Below, piece by piece: positions 1 to 12,029 of a DNA stretch of 64,000 bases (positions are counted from its first letter, which is position 1; the number at the start of each line of letters is the position of its first letter). This DNA comes from Chamaecrista fasciculata (lineage: Eukaryota > Streptophyta > Magnoliopsida > Fabales > Fabaceae). A program made the position numbers and the translations under genes. The stretch covers positions 146,790 to 210,789 of the forward strand of contig QANZ01044666.1 in assembly GCA_003254925.1 (NCBI GenBank). The letters run 5' to 3'. The notes below the pieces were generated by a model. It made no database searches, was not told the origin of the DNA, and was given only the letters and a program-made list of their open reading frames with translations.

Positions 1-470
1 GATCCTTACATGTTACAGCTTGACAATAACACCTACCAAGAAAAAAAGATTTTGTTTTGGTTTGTCTCGTAATTATATATGAAATAGCAAACAATATCAA
101 TTTAGTTAAACTTTTCCCCCAGGATCGGTTGTAGGAAAGGGATAATCTGGAACTGAATTTCTTATATTTGACTTTTTCTGTAAAAGAAGTCGTTTAACTG
201 TATTTTGGTTGAGGTTTCTACTACTTATCAATATATATATATACTTACAATATAAAGATAATTAGTAGTCTTTCTCAACATGAACTTTTCAAATTTCAAT
301 ACTTGATCATCCCTTTTTAATGTTATTCTTGCCTGTCATCATCAAATGAAAGTTCTTATATACGTCTTGCATGTCATATATTCTCTCCATTTTTGTTGTT
401 GCTCATCTCTGCAGCTGTTGCGGTATTTGCATCGTCACCAATTTCTCACTTATCTGATAATTAACTGTAG
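1..470 (+). other. Intron of the partial ZML gene
   Basis: No exon could be recognised here. The stretch is T-rich and ends in a polypyrimidine/AG acceptor at 469-470. The CCT exon expected upstream is not in it, so it is read as the 3' part of a long intron. A 78-aa open frame at 346-582 is this intron end running into the real exon. Confidence 0.7.
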
Positions 471-2752
471 GATGCACCGTAACAAGGGTCAATTTACTTC
501 AACTAAGAAACAAGATGGAGCTAATAGTTGGGATTCCGCCCAGGAGTCAGGGCAGGAAGATGGTCAACCAGAAACCTTGTGAGTTTCTTGTTTCCTTTAT
601 AGTATTATAGCCCGAGTCTTTGTTTCTTCCTATGGGTTTTGGTGACTTTGATTATGGCTTTTTGATGGAGTCATTTGATTTGACATCTATTACTTCCTGA
701 GGTTTAATATATATTTTTCTATTGCATCATTATATGGGATTTATATGTATAGAACTTAATGCCTGACGGAGAGTTTTCTGATTGGATGTTTACCTTTTAT
801 ACTCGTTGCCCATTTGTATAGATGCACACATTGTGGCACAAGTTCAAAATCCACACCAATGATGCGGCGAGGGCCATCTGGTCCAAGGACACTCTGCAAC
901 GCTTGTGGGCTTTTTTGGGCAAATAGGGTAAGTGCTTCTCCAAATGTTTGGTTTTTGGGGAGCAAGCATTTTTTTTTTATCACTTTTCCCATATAAATTC
1001 TTATTTTAAGATAATGAAATACATTTTCCTGCCTTTTTAATTCATATTGCACACTCGAGATACATAGCACTCTAATATATAATTTTGATTATTAAACTTG
1101 TTTTTTTGTTTTCTTTTACAATTTTTTCATTTTTAATATAGTGGATCTAGCATGTTCCTCAAGGTGCTAGGTGCATTGACATTTTAAGTTGTGCAAATTT
1201 CATGTAAATTTTTTTGGTGGTATTTAAAAGTACAACAAATGAACTTTATTATCAGTAATTGGTTTTCTGGTATTGGAAGAATAATATGAAAAGATATTTA
1301 ATTATTTATACCTTAAAAGTAGTTATTTAAAAGCTCTAATTTACCATTTTAGCTCTATAGACTGTCTTAAATTTTCGTTATGAAAGAAACAGAATGGGGG
1401 ACTTTGGAAGCAGAAAAGATGGGGAGGGTGATTTAGGGCTTGAGTAATATAATCCTAAGAAATTGTGGTTTGGTATTTAATCATAGTTGTCAAGGTTGTC
1501 TCTGGGGTATAGTTCATTAGATATTGGGCCTGGTCATAGTTTGTAGTTCAGTATATCATCTTTGGTTTGGTCTAGGCCATAAAGCTGTAATTGTCTGTTT
1601 GATAGTTGCTCAGGTTATCATGTCTTATGCATGTTTGTCCTATTTTCTTTTTGAATTAGTTGAGTTAAGAGAAGCTAGTGTCTAGCTCTGGCTCCTTCCA
1701 GGTTATGTGGAAGTTGGTATTGCTGTGAAACTCATCCAGAAGTTGTTGGTAAAGAAAGTTTTGATGTATGTTTATATGGGATGTTGAAGATTGGCTGTCT
1801 CATCCATAATTATTTTCTTAAAGATTCTATGACTGTAAAAAATTCTGACAATGTAGTTATTTCTGGAGTTGAGCAGTGCATGCCACTGCCAACTTTCCTG
1901 GAAAGAGCAGAAGTTTCTTTAGGTTGTTCTGTGACTAATAGAATATGGGTACGTACCTGTACCCGGTACGGGTACGGCACTATTTTTGGAGTACCCATGC
2001 ATTATAGGTGACTATGTGAAGAGTAGAAGTTTCTCCTTGTCCACCAACTATGCTGAGTGTTAATGCAATTTATATGAGCATGGGGGGTGTGCTCTTTGAC
2101 TCTTGATTCTGTTTCCACTTCCAGCTGCAATGTGGACTTACATATGTTGGTTACAGAGTGTCTAGGAGTTTACAAGACAAAAATATGTGTTGGCGGGGGG
2201 TGGGGGGATCTATCGATGTCTTGAGTGTAATTTATTATCCCGATACTTGATTGAAATTATCAAAATCTTGGGATGTCTTATTTTTTCCGTCCCAACTTTT
2301 TCACTATTGGATTAATTGTTTCTTTATTTTCCTCCTTCTATCTTCAGGCCAGTTCTCTTTTATCTTGTTTGAAGTGCAACCATATATTTATTTTTTACAG
2401 CATTTACCTTGAAAACCTGCTTAACTGGACTGCTAAGTGCTGACAGCTGAGTTGTTAGTAGTCCCCAAACTTTTAACCATGGTATTCTGCAGGGTACTCT
2501 GAGGGAGCTTTCCAAGAAGCACCATGAACATTCTCTTGCACCAGCTGAGCAGGTATACTATGATTTTACAATATCAGCTTCACTGTTATCTTGTGGTTCA
2601 GTTTCGTTACAACTTTTAAATAAGGTAATGAGACCATCTTTCCTCGTTTTGCGCCTGATGACCAGGTTGATGAAGGTAATGAATCAGACCGTCGGACTGC
2701 CGTTCCTGGACATAACTTCATGCCGAACTCTGATAAAGACAATCCAGCATAG
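471..2752 (+). CDS. ZML: ZIM-like (ZML) GATA-type zinc-finger transcription factor, 3' part only
   Basis: Visible exons are 471-578, 822-927, 2493-2552 and 2666-2752 (stop TAG), giving 119 complete residues. The first exon begins inside an Arg codon (AG|G) and reads [14 protein letters not shown], the segment that follows a CCT domain. The next exon holds a GATA zinc finger, C-x2-C-x20-C-x2-C, with CTHCG and TLCNACG; the 20-residue loop is typical of the plant TIFY/CCT/GATA subfamily (ZIM, ZML1, ZML2 in Arabidopsis). The last two exons code a short acidic tail ending in SDKDNPA. The TIFY and CCT exons must lie upstream of base 1. The product is expected to be a nuclear DNA-binding regulator of GATA motifs. 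The exon phases match those of the gene at 4754, so the two are tandem paralogues. The finger is intact and I see no frame break. Confidence 0.9.
928..2492 (+). other. Large intron of the partial ZML gene
   Basis: The intron lies between the GATA-finger exon (donor GTAAGTGC) and the exon coding [10 protein letters not shown]. It contains a compact palindromic GTACCCG/CGGGTAC cluster around 1948-1980 and a G-run at about 2194-2208. No coding exon is seen in it. Confidence 0.65.
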
Positions 2753-4700
2753 CCAGCTGTTGGGTTTTTCAGTCACACAAAATGCCTTGACTTTGGTATT
2801 TGTAGGAGTATAATGATCCTATTCAGCCCGACCAATAGAATGTACAGTTATAGCTTGTGCTATCATCAATACAAGAGGTCTATTACCTTGCGCTTGATAA
2901 TTTGCATGATCCTGTATATCTCTGGATGTATGTATAACTTGGAAAGCTTGTGATTTAGATGTATTATCTACTTTAAATTTGTGTTCCCCTACACTTCAAA
3001 TGTAATTGGGGTGGCGGGTTCGTGAGGATTGGCTAGAAAGCCCGCAACATTGAAAAAAAGATGAGGACTGGAATTATCAAGGCCCCTAGATCCTAGTCAA
3101 CACATCTAAAATCTGTTCCTAACACTCACTAGAAGTAACTAAAAAATGCCAAGATGATTTTTTTTTCTTCTTTTCATTTTAAGGTAAGCATCAACATGAT
3201 GATTTGCAACAGTCTAGCAGTAGCAGATACTGAAGCTTGCATAACTTTTTGATAACTTATTAATAATAATGAATTTCTTTGAGAAGTTAAAAAACTATAT
3301 GAAGTTACAGTTAAGTGGATTCTCACATTTTCAATTGTATTTTATTTTTAAAGTACTCAATAAAATGATTTTATCTATATCTATGAAGCATAGGGACATG
3401 AGATATGACACGTCCACAAGTATGGACACTATCATTATGACACGTCCACAAATATAGACACTGTCAAATTTTTAAAATTATATATTTATATATATTTACA
3501 TATATAGGTAATTAAATAATCATAAATTTTGATAAAAATTTTAAAAATTACATTACCTATTCATAATATATGTTTTATGTGTTATTATAATTTATTATTT
3601 ATCATGTCAAAATTACAAACAAAAATTATATTTTTAAACTTATGAAATATGTGTTTTATAAATGTCATATTATTGGACATATAGTCTCACACACTCTCAA
3701 ACATATATCTACATATTTTATGTATAACATTAAAGATGAAAAATCCAAAATCATAATAATTGAACTTGAAAATTTGGAATACATGAAAATATATGCTCAT
3801 TTTTCTTATTATCAATCAATATATTATATTATTTGAAATTAAAAGAAATAAAAAGGTTGAAAATAATAAAAATATAAACTGTTATATTTTCATTACCAAT
3901 AACTCGGTAAAAGAAAAAAAAAATGTATTAAGCGGGTAGCCAAGATTGCAAATAGTCAAACGCAACACAACAGCTAGCTTTTCATGGACTTCAATTTTGA
4001 CAAAAGAAAGACTCACTTTGTGAGTTTGAGACTTGCAGTCAAACGAGTCAAAAAAGAACCTAGTTATTTTTAGTTTCTCCAATTTATACTGCTAATATTT
4101 TTCAAAAAAGAGAAAAGATTCCCCAATTTATGCCAAACGGCAAAATAGAGGGACCATGTCAGCATTGGCCGAAAAGAAAGAAAAAGAAGCATGTCAGTCA
4201 GGTTCTGACCTCGAATCATTGAGTCCACGACCACCAGCTTACCTGTAAAAAGGTTACTTTCCAGTACAGCCCAGACCAGTTTACCTACATACGTCCTTCA
4301 TTGTAAGCCGTTGGATCCCATCTATCAGCAAACTTTCTCTCTGCCTCATTTCTGTGCAGTGTGGATCGTCGTTAACCTCTATAATACTCCACTCATTACT
4401 GTACAGCTTGTCACAACCGATGATTTCTTCACACTTAAATCGAAATGGAAAGAAATTCCCCGACAAGCTGACGCCGTCATATTACCATATATTAATGTAA
4501 GCAAATAAACAGAAGAATTACTTCTTTTGAGTATATTCAAGGAAACACGCGGGCATAAAGCTTAAGATCTTTCAGGGAAAAGATTTTCAGATTTTTCTGT
4601 TCTCTCCGAGCTCCAAAATTGATTTACTTTACACGATAAGGTCTAGCTAGGGTTTTAATTTGAGAATTACTTGTTATCGTGATCACAACGAAGAAAAACC
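2753..4700. other. Intergenic region between the two ZML genes
   Basis: No gene is recognised. 2753-3050 is the likely 3' UTR of the upstream gene. About 3260-3860 is very AT-rich and contains two imperfect direct repeats of about 33 bp near 3407-3470, each with a TGACACGTCCACAA core. From about 4200 the sequence becomes less AT-rich and forms the promoter and leader of the next gene. Small open frames here show no family signature. Confidence 0.6.
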
Positions 4701-4733
4701 ATGTTTGATCGATGGAACAGGGGACGAAGTTAG
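4701..4733 (+). promoter_or_regulatory. uORF 1 in the leader of the second ZML gene
   Basis: An ATG at 4701 opens a 10-codon frame (MFDRWNRGRS) and stops with TAG at 4731-4733, 20 nt before the main ATG. It acts only if transcription starts upstream of 4701, which is likely but not shown by the sequence. Confidence 0.45.
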
Positions 4734-4750
4734 GGTTTTGGTGGAATTGA
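4712..4750 (+). promoter_or_regulatory. uORF 2 in the leader of the second ZML gene
   Basis: An ATG at 4712 in another frame gives a 12-codon peptide (MEQGTKLGFWWN) ending with TGA at 4748-4750, three bases before the main ATG at 4754. It overlaps uORF 1. Both would be met by a scanning ribosome before the GATA start. Confidence 0.45.
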
Positions 4751-4753
4751 TCG

Positions 4754-7700
4754 ATGGAAGCCGTCATGAATCCACAGCCTTTGCAGGCGCGTCCGTTCAT
4801 TACGGTGGAGGACGATGATGGTGACTACGAGGATGCTATGGATGAATTGGAAGAGGCTAATGATGTTAATTCAGTCACAATCGCAAATCACGCGGGAGTT
4901 ATTATGACGACGTCTCGTACCAGTGAGCTCACTCTTTCTTTTGAGGGTGAGGTTTACGTCTTTCCTGCTGTCACGCCTGAGAAGGTAATTTATATATTTA
5001 TTTTATTGGCCTTTACTAGCTTTATAATTCTGTAAATTATTTATATCATATGGTAGTTGCTGTCCTGCTTGTTGTTTTGTTAACCTGTTTAACTGAATTG
5101 GGCCTATGTTAGTCAGTTTCCTTGAATTCCGTTGATGTGTGTGATTGTCCGCTTATGTGATAACTAATTTCAATTGAATGCTGCGCCTTCTGAGTTTTAA
5201 TGGAATGAAGTATCATCCAACAAAAGATATGAAGTTTTCTCTGCTTGCTATGCAATGTTACTGATTTAGAAGCTACATCTTATTTAATATGACATTATGA
5301 CCTCTCCTGCCTCTTTAAATAGGCGATGACTTTTGAGGAATGTCAAATTTCACATTTCAGGTCCAAGCGGTTTTGCTGCTTTTGGGAGGACGGGATGTGC
5401 CTGTTGGTGTTCCCGCTGTTGAAGTTCCATTTGGTCCAAGTAACAAGGTAATTTGCGGATGGTGCTGATTAATCAAGATTAGTTTTTAAACTTGTTTATT
5501 ATTTTTGTGTTTTGAGTTGTTTTTTGCTGTAATTTTCTAGGGCATGGGTGGCACTCCAAAGCGATCAAACCTTTCAAGAAGAATAGCCTCCTTGGTTAGG
5601 TTCCGCGAAAAACGCAAGGAAAGATGTTTTGACAAGAAGATTAGATACACTGTGCGAAAAGAGGTGGCACAGAGGTAACTTCAAACTTTTTAACTGTACT
5701 CTTTTGATCCCCAAACTGATGAAATATTTCTGGGCCTTAAAATTTTCCATTTGAAAGTTTAGTGGTTTCCGTTATTTTGTTGCATTATCATTTATTTATT
5801 TTTCCATAACTGCGATGAATCTTTGTGTCATTTCAGTTTGGACCCAATTCTTTCCTGCACTAGTTGTCCAACACGTGTCACTGGCTAGCAGCTGGTCTAA
5901 CCTGAAATCTCCATCTTATTATTTTGCTTTTTGGTTACATGATCTAATTCTTTTTTAGAAAGGACTATTTGTAATTTTCTTTTTGGATAATTTATTTTGG
6001 AAAAAAACTACTCTTTTTCCCCCTCAAGTTCCAACTTTATCAGTTGAGTTGTTGAATGTTATCATACAATTCATGAATTGATGAGTCCTTGTATTTTTTA
6101 ATACTTATCAGCTGAGTCCTGAAATGTTTCAGTACTCCTCATAAATTTGAGTCCTTGGATGCTGTATCACATCATTAATTGAGTCCTTGAATGCTCTATT
6201 ACATCATTAATTGAGTCCTTGAATGTTTTAATAAGTACTGTTTGGTCTTGCTGTATATAGGTTTAATGATCTGGCATTCTGGCTTGATGAATTTTAATTA
6301 TTTACAACTTTCCCCATGAAAATTTTCAACCGAGAGTTATTCTCAGGTAGCATCTAATCACTGTCAGCTTGTTTATCTTCGTAAATCAATGTCAAAACTC
6401 ACAATGTTGGGAAATAATGCATGTCTGTTGTACTTTTGATCCTTCTTTAGATCCAATACTAGGAGTGACTTTTTATTTTTTATTTTTTTCATTATATAGG
6501 TAGTTTTAGTACCAATTGCGTTTACATTTTTTTTTGTTATTTCTTTTCCTTGCCAGGATGCATCGCAAGAATGGGCAGTTTGCATCTTTGAAAGAAAGTC
6601 CAGGATCATCTAATTGGGATTCAACAGAGAGCTTTCATCAGGATGGCACATCTCATTCTGAAACTGTGTGAGTTTCAAGCTTGGTTGCCTTGCAGATATA
6701 AATTTACTCAGATCTACTGGTTCTTATGAGTTCTTTTCCCCTGCAATCTACTGGCCTAAACATCATTCCTCTTCGTCATTTTCCCAAATGTCTTGCAGAC
6801 GTAGATGTCAGCATTGTGGTGTCAGTGAGAATAATACTCCTGCAATGCGCCGTGGACCTGCTGGACCAAGGACTCTATGTAATGCATGTGGTCTAATGTG
6901 GGCAAATAAGGTTAGTCATTATGGTGATTATTAGAGATTATAATAAAACTATAAATGGGCCTTCACTCAACATTTTAAGCTTCTGATTGAACTGATCCTT
7001 GACAATCACAAATGATGTTTTAAGTGAAATGATTCGTGTGAATCGTGAATTATACTTCGATTTCAATAAAATGTTATTAGCATGATTTACAGTCTTATTA
7101 TTTTATTTATTCATCGTTAAGATGGTGACAGCTGTTTTGGATGGTTTGTTTGAAATGTTTTATTATTATCAGGGTCAGAATAGTTGTCTCTCTACATTTT
7201 AAGATTATAGTACTATACTGAATAGCACCTGATAAATTGTGGTTTTCCACGTCCTTGAATACATATGCATTTATTTCATTTTTATCTATTGATGTGACAG
7301 TTGTCTTGCACATATATAAGATGTTTTAATCTAATTATATGTTATGGCTCTCAGAATATGCAATTTTCTTTTTCACCGTGAAAAACCAGTTGACCATTGT
7401 TATTTATTGCATTGTTGATCTCTTTAATTCTCTTGCACTTAGCAAAATTTCTTCATTTTTACTTGAATTTGTTTCTTAATTCTGACAGGGGACACTTAGA
7501 GATCTCAGCAAGGGAGGAAGAAATCTATCTATTGAGCAAAGTGAAAGTGTATGTAAGATGGGCTGTTTTTTTTTTCCCTCATATGGAAGCCAATTGTGTG
7601 TATGCAAAGGTGGTTGAAGTCTACATGCTTTTTCAGTTGTTCTCTTAATCAAGTAGGGGGTCGATCAAGTGTTTGATGTGTTAAGTATCATTCAGTTTAA

Positions 7701-9647
7701 TTAGTTCCATGTGATTTCCTGCCCTTAATTTGGTTAGAGATCTGGTGAATTATTATTATTTTGAAACTCACCAGTTAAGGAGCTGGTTTTCAATTCGACG
7801 ACAAATATATATTTTAGATAGTGTATCCAGAGAGGAGAGTAACTTGTTTTTCAGTTTTTGGAGATGTTTGACGGGTTCTTAGTTTGGTTGGACTGATCCT
7901 AGATAAATTGGATATATAGAACCATCTTTGCCAGATCAGTTGTTGCAAATGAATGGGGCGTTTCTTGACTTGAAACTGAAATTTATGTATATCATCGCAA
8001 AAATTAATTAGTAGACCAGCACATTTAATTCACTTGATTCTTTTAACAAGGGAAGTAGTTTTGATATGGATTATTTCATTACTGAATGTTAGTGTTCTGT
8101 TATATAGGAGTTTGGATTTTTTAAGGGGCAGGGTAGTGTGTCTGTAGGCCCCCCTATTTTATTTATAATTTTTCTTCTAACTTGGTGGTGGAGCTTCCTT
8201 ACCACTATGGGGCTGCCTTATTCTGGTATTATGGAATGGATCATCAGTCTGCTGTCTTTAGTTGCTGGACATTCATATTTACATTTTCTTGCAATTCATA
8301 ACGGGTCCTAATGTAATTTTGGATTACAGTAAAAGGTAAAACATATGATTTTTAGTTCTATGCTTCTATTTCATCATCATCTGTTATGGAATGCTTTAAC
8401 ATTCTGAGCCTAATACATTACTAGGCCTTTTAGTAGCTAGATTTTTCTTGGGTGGTGGAAAGAGATATTTGGTTTCCTGAAGTCTTTATTTTTCCTGATT
8501 GAACTTGAATGGAATTTGCAGGAGAATCCTGTTGATGTCAAGCCCACTGTTCTAGAAGGAGATTTGCCTGGCATCCATGACGAGCAAGTAGAACTCTTGT
8601 ACACTTATTTCACATCATTCTTTGAAGAGAGTTCACAAGTTGTTCCATTATTAATAAAGCTTTTTTGTTGTTCGTAGGTAATTTCTGAAGACCCATCTAA
8701 AGGTGTTGCTGAAGGATCTAATAGTCATGCAGTTAACCCCGGTGATGAGGTAGTTTTCTTCTTTTCTTTATTAAAAAAAATGATCTTGATACATTATTTT
8801 TTAGTTTTTTAATGGTTTTGGAAGTAGTTTGTATAATTTTTTTCCAAAAATAATAATTTGCAAATAAAAACGAAAAACTTGTTTGAAAATATTGTTTCAA
8901 AACAAGTTCAAAAACTAAAATAATATAAAAATGTTGTTCTGTAAATACGTTTGACCAGTTGATACTTTATTTTGAAGAGTTTTTTTTGATACCCCTTTAT
9001 TTTGAAGAGTTAACGATGAGAACATCTTGTAGATATTCTGTTTATTTTGTTTCTGAAATAACCATTCTATTCTTTTGTTCTTAAATAATTCATAAAAACA
9101 ACACTTTCAAACGTGGTTCTCCTTTTGTTAATTTTAAAATCAAAAACTATTTTTGAGAATAGAAATCAAATGAGCCATATATTTTAAGCTATTGTTTTTG
9201 GAGGGGTTTAAACTTCGGACACCTTATTGCCTATATTAACAATGTGAAGCTTCTAATAATCTACATTGAATATTTTTCTTGTTTAGGAATTGCAATCTGC
9301 TGAACACTTCTCAAACACACTGCCGTTAGGAATTGTTCATTCCTCGGCAAATGATGATGAGAAGGTATTCCCATTTGAGTAGGTTATTCAATCATGTGGT
9401 AATGCTACCTACACAACTCTGGGTGACTGTGAAGTTAGCGTTATATTTATTATAGTGCCACTTGAAAGTTGAACGAAGCCATCCACTTGTGACCCTTTTA
9501 GTTGTCCAGAGTTGTGTAGTTAACATTATTCTTTATCAGATGCATCTGGTTTTTACCTTACACAATGTTAATGTGATCTAGGAGCCTCTGGTTGAGCTTT
9601 CTAATCCTTCAGATACAGATATTGACATTCCTGGAAACTTTGATTAG
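4754..9647 (+). CDS. ZML: ZIM-like (ZML) GATA transcription factor with TIFY and CCT domains
   Basis: Ten exons give 338 aa: 4754-4984, 5361-5447, 5541-5674, 6557-6667, 6799-6910, 7489-7548, 8522-8587, 8678-8749, 9287-9364, 9582-9647. All introns are GT-AG and all phases join. After an acidic N-terminus, a TIFY-type domain starts near residue 60; [11 protein letters not shown] replaces the classic TIFY core, as in ZML1/2. A CCT domain lies at about 118-151 ([20 protein letters not shown]). The GATA finger is C191-x2-C194-x20-C215-x2-C218, followed by an acidic tail. The family consists of nuclear GATA-binding regulators; Arabidopsis relatives act in cell elongation and in high-light/cryptochrome responses. 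The start was chosen as the first ATG in frame with the conserved domains; two uORFs precede it. Its neighbour at 471-2752 is a tandem paralogue. The last three exons, which code for an acidic Ser/Pro tail, have no counterpart in that neighbour. Confidence 0.94.
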
Positions 9648-12029
9648 AAGGTACTTGGTGCTTCATTATATCAGGAGTTTTATATACTGTGTATAGTGTG
9701 TGTATTTATGAGATGCAGATCTGGTGGCAGTCACACTTAACAGAATGGTGAATAGACCATTTGTAAAGGTGTTAATTGTGATTGAATATGGCGATCATTA
9801 GATAGGGCTACTGGACTCATTTAGATCCTACTTGATTTCAGTCATAAAAAATACCTTAAAAGATTCAAGCAATGCCACTCTGATATTAGGATGAATTTTC
9901 GGCAGTACTAGTCTGAAGAAGAGACTGTGCTTGGAGCAGCTAATTTGGATATTGAATTCAGCAGTGTCATATTTGATAATTTCTGACATGTGATATTTAT
10001 AGACTTGCACCGCAGGGCTGTGTTGAGAACATTTGTATACTTTGTCATTGTTCAATCATCTGTGCATATACATAAAAATAAAGGTTTGTCTTGTCTCATG
10101 TTCTCTCTTTGTTCTTTATCTACACTCTCTTTACCTTCGCAAGTCTCTTTCAGGAGCTAAATTACTACTTTATTTCGAAGAACCAACATTGTTGTGAAGT
10201 AATATTGTACTTTGGAATGATCTCCAGCGAACAAAGATGAACAAAAGAAAAAACCTTTATACTGTGAATCAGTTTTAAGGATGAAATGAAGATACTGTTT
10301 AAAACTTGGGAGACTGAAAATGGAAAAGCAAGATCGACGATTATAGCAAGTGGCATCGGACCATCGATGATTGAGTAAATTCAAGGATGTCATTCTTCAA
10401 ATTATTGGCAGCGTTGTAGTTGCTTTGTATGGAAGAACCTATTAAATATTAACTGAGGGGATCTGAGATAGTTTATTTTTTTGGCCATAGGAGATCCGAG
10501 ATATTTATTTATTTGGCCAAACCGAGATGGTTTATTTGACTTGATTCTAATTCTAGGAATTTGTTTTTTTTTTTGGATGTAAATGGGTCTTTCAGTAAAT
10601 AAAAAAATAAAACTAAAACGATATAATTAAAAAGGCAAAAGCATCATTTTCATTTTTTAAACTTAATATCAACTTTTGATTTCACTCTCAACGTTCTTTT
10701 GCTGTTGTTTTTATTATCCATTGAATGTTAATCGATTTTATTATTTACTCTTATTTTAGTTAAATATTAAAGACAAATTCAATGTGATTAATAATATGTA
10801 ATATAAAATTAATAAAAGAAAATTAAATCTTAATTTAAATTGAAAAACACGATAAAATCTTTCATGAATTTATTGAAAAAAATTAGTTAAAGATAAAATT
10901 GAATAGAATGTAAAATATTATTAATGAAATTCATAGTAAAAAACCATTGAGCATAAAATTAAGAATTGATGTAAAATTTGAAGACAAAAAATTACTTTTG
11001 CCTAAATAAAAAATATAACGACTTCTAAAATAACAAATTAAGGCAGATATATTCTAAGGAGCAAAACAAAAACATGTAAGAGACAACACGTTCTTTAAAA
11101 TAAAAAACAAGACACTACATTTGTAATCACAAGACATTTGGAAATATAAAAAGAATGAAAAAGCATATATACACAACAGATAACACTGCTTTTCTTCAGG
11201 CAAAAAAAAAAAAAAAACACTGCTTTTCTACAAAGATAGAATCAATACAAATCTTCTACTTGAATTATGGTCGAATTCTAATTCCCAATGAATTATTCTA
11301 ATTATCAATTCTTAGTTTTAAGAATTGGTGTGCATTTAGATTGGATGATTAGTTTTAAGAAAAAAAAGACGTAGATATTTTTTTAAATCCAGACCATGAC
11401 AAGACACGTTTCAAACATATCAATGACTACTTTTTGTGCTTCCTAATGGATAAATTTTTTATTTTAAGAATCTGTATTTGACCAAGAATACTGTGTCTAA
11501 TTCAATCGGCTTGCCAATATAGGAAATACCAGCAAATCAAACAGTATGATATGAAAGTTCCAAAACGTTACCTCCATATTATTAATCCCTAGAATCGACA
11601 GTTCACACTCAGACAACATTAGTGAATCATGTTGTCATGTCTCTATACAAATCTACCATTGCGACCTTATTTTAAAACAAAATCACGCCAGAAAAGGCTC
11701 ATTTGTCAGAAGCTACAAGAACATGAAAACAGTTAATGCCTGGTAGGGAAGAGATGAAAAGGAGACTCTATCATTAACGGCTGAACTAGATACTGATAAA
11801 ATATATATTTGATACAGAAGAGTCACTCTTCATCTCCAATACTTGGAGAATTCCAGGCATCCTTCTCAAGAAGTGATTGAATAATTTCCGATTCTTTCAT
11901 CCGTGGTAGTTGCCAATTGATAATGATTGGCTGTCAAGTTCTTGCATTCTAGTCATGAAATGACCACACAAAACATGCTTTATGCTCTGCCGAAAAGGAA
12001 AATATGCTTCTAGAAGAATGGAACTGCCT
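9648..12029. other. Convergent intergenic region between ZML and SABRE
   Basis: This holds the 3' UTR of the ZML gene (to about 10100) and, on the other strand, that of SABRE (below 12030). At about 10455-10545 a degenerate repeat of roughly 40 bp occurs about two to three times (GATC-GAGAT followed by TTTATTT-TTGGCC). About 10560-11330 is very AT-rich. No coding exon or RNA gene is recognised. Confidence 0.6.
10077..10082 (+). terminator. Candidate polyadenylation signal of the second ZML gene
   Basis: AATAAA lies 430 nt after the stop codon and is followed by T-rich sequence. Plant poly(A) signals are loose, so this is only a plausible site. Confidence 0.35.

Noticed and set aside
8790..9190. 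AT-rich foldback-like stretch in a ZML intron
   Set aside because: Short inverted blocks (CTTGTTT/AAACAAG) are present, but I could not define terminal repeats or a target duplication.
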